Positions 13,442-13,936 of a DNA stretch of 13,936 nt are shown here, in pieces (position 1 is the first letter of the stretch; each line of letters opens with the position of its first letter). The position numbers were made by a program, and so were the translations under genes. Below the pieces are notes generated by a model. That model did no database searches. It had not been told where the DNA came from and worked only from the letters and a program-made list of their open reading frames with translations. The stretch is taken from the NCBI GenBank assembly GCA_964529265.1, contig CAZGVW010000030.1:1-13936 (forward strand), given 5' to 3'. This DNA comes from CAZGVW01 sp964529265 (lineage in GTDB: Bacteria > Planctomycetota > Phycisphaerae > Phycisphaerales > UBA1924).

Positions 13442-13936
13442 ATGGCGAAGTTGTGTGTTCTCCGTGGCGCGGCTGCGCTCAGCGCGGCGGCTGTGGTTTC
13501 GTCGGCCGCGAACGCCGTCATCCTGACCAACAACAGCGTGCTCACGGAAGCCGCGGCAGTCGGCTCGTTCGTGCCGCTTGATCTCTCCTCCGTGGTGCCT
13601 TCGATCGGCGGCGCCAACAACAACGAGTGGACGGTGAACTTCGTGTCGTCCACCCCCGGCGCTTACACCGGCACGCTCACGGCGCGCGTCTTCGCGAACG
13701 CCGGCACGCCGGGCCCCGGCGTGAACGATGTGACCATCGTGTACTCGTTCCGCGGCAACGGGCCGAGCGCGATCGACAACTTCCAGTTCGGGCTCGATTC
13801 CAGCCTGAACCTTGACTACACGGACCTGCTCGGCGCGACGCACGGCTCGATCGGCGACCTCACGTCGGTAGGTCAGGGCTCGCCCGTGGTGGTCCTCACG
13901 GACAACCTCGCCACGAACGATTCGTTTGACTTCCAG
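13442..13936 (+). CDS. Secreted protein, PEP-CTERM-like, N-terminal part (runs off window)
   Basis: The frame is open for 165 codons from ATG 13442 to the window edge. It starts with a classic Sec signal peptide: MAKLCVLR, an alanine- and valine-rich core, then SSAANA with probable cleavage after residue 25. The mature part is rich in Asn, Ser, Thr, Gly and aromatic residues in a beta-strand pattern (EWTVNFVSSTPGAYTGTL, VTIVYSFRGN, FQFGLDSS). It looks like the extracellular proteins of planctomycetes that end in a PEP-CTERM sorting signal. That signal would lie beyond the window, so the class is inferred. An AAGGAGA (13426-13432) lies 9 bases upstream of the start. It has its own promoter and is not part of the preceding operon. 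It may be an unrelated neighbour or a surface protein of the same envelope. Function unknown. Confidence 0.75.
   Translation, partial: MAKLCVLRGAAALSAAAVVSSAANAVILTNNSVLTEAAAVGSFVPLDLSSVVPSIGGANNNEWTVNFVSSTPGAYTGTLTARVFANAGTPGPGVNDVTIVYSFRGNGPSAIDNFQFGLDSSLNLDYTDLLGATHGSIGDLTSVGQGSPVVVLTDNLATNDSFDFQ

Noticed and set aside
13375..13581. Plus-strand open frame of 68 codons in the leader of the secreted protein gene
   Set aside because: It has no ribosome-binding site, basic random-looking composition, and overlaps the signal-peptide gene, which has a good Shine-Dalgarno.
1..13936. tRNA, rRNA, CRISPR array or insertion sequence
   Set aside because: I looked for regular spaced repeats, transposase motifs and tRNA-like cloverleaf stretches; nothing convincing, and nearly all of the sequence is coding.

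Overview
The window is GC-rich and almost fully coding. It reads as a surface-glycan or glycoprotein decoration locus from a Gram-negative-type bacterium. A planctomycete, perhaps of the Phycisphaerae, fits best. The reasons are the GC-rich genome, several predicted PAPS-dependent sulfotransferases, multidomain glycosyltransferases, and a secreted PEP-CTERM-like protein at the right edge. This taxonomic call is inference; no rRNA or other marker gene is present.

Layout. (1) Positions 1-2259, plus strand: the C-terminal end of one sulfotransferase followed by two complete paralogues, a tandem family. (2) Positions 2263-3642, minus strand: a SAM-dependent methyltransferase with an extra C-terminal Rossmann-like domain. 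It converges on the sulfotransferases and diverges from the next gene. (3) Positions 3738-5051: a fourth sulfotransferase carrying the same kind of C-terminal domain. (4) Positions 5105-13235: six same-strand genes that look like one or two operons. In order they are a CgeB-like glycosyltransferase, a methyltransferase (ATGA overlap), a GT4 glycosyltransferase, a short degenerate copy of that GT4 (ATGA overlap), an unknown protein ending in the recurring domain (ATGA overlap), and a GT9-like protein with the recurring domain at its N-terminus (3-base gap). (5) Positions 13236-13936: a spacer with a good sigma70-type promoter and a leader hairpin, then the start of a secreted protein that runs off the window.

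How the genes may work together. Glycosyltransferases would build a glycan, and the methyltransferases and sulfotransferases would cap or decorate it. The acceptor is unknown; exopolysaccharide, O-antigen, or glycosylated surface or flagellar protein are all possible. The unifying feature is a domain of about 100 residues with a GAGxHT-type glycine loop, a (I/L)(D/V)DD strand end, a G-(L/F/V)-P/A-(V/I) turn and a terminal R(I/L/F)Y strand. It is attached to a methyltransferase, a sulfotransferase, a GT9-like enzyme and a protein of unknown function. Several gene starts are also preceded by a shared GCCGATAG-like element. These two patterns are the most unusual signals here. No tRNA, rRNA, CRISPR array, transposase or insertion sequence was seen.
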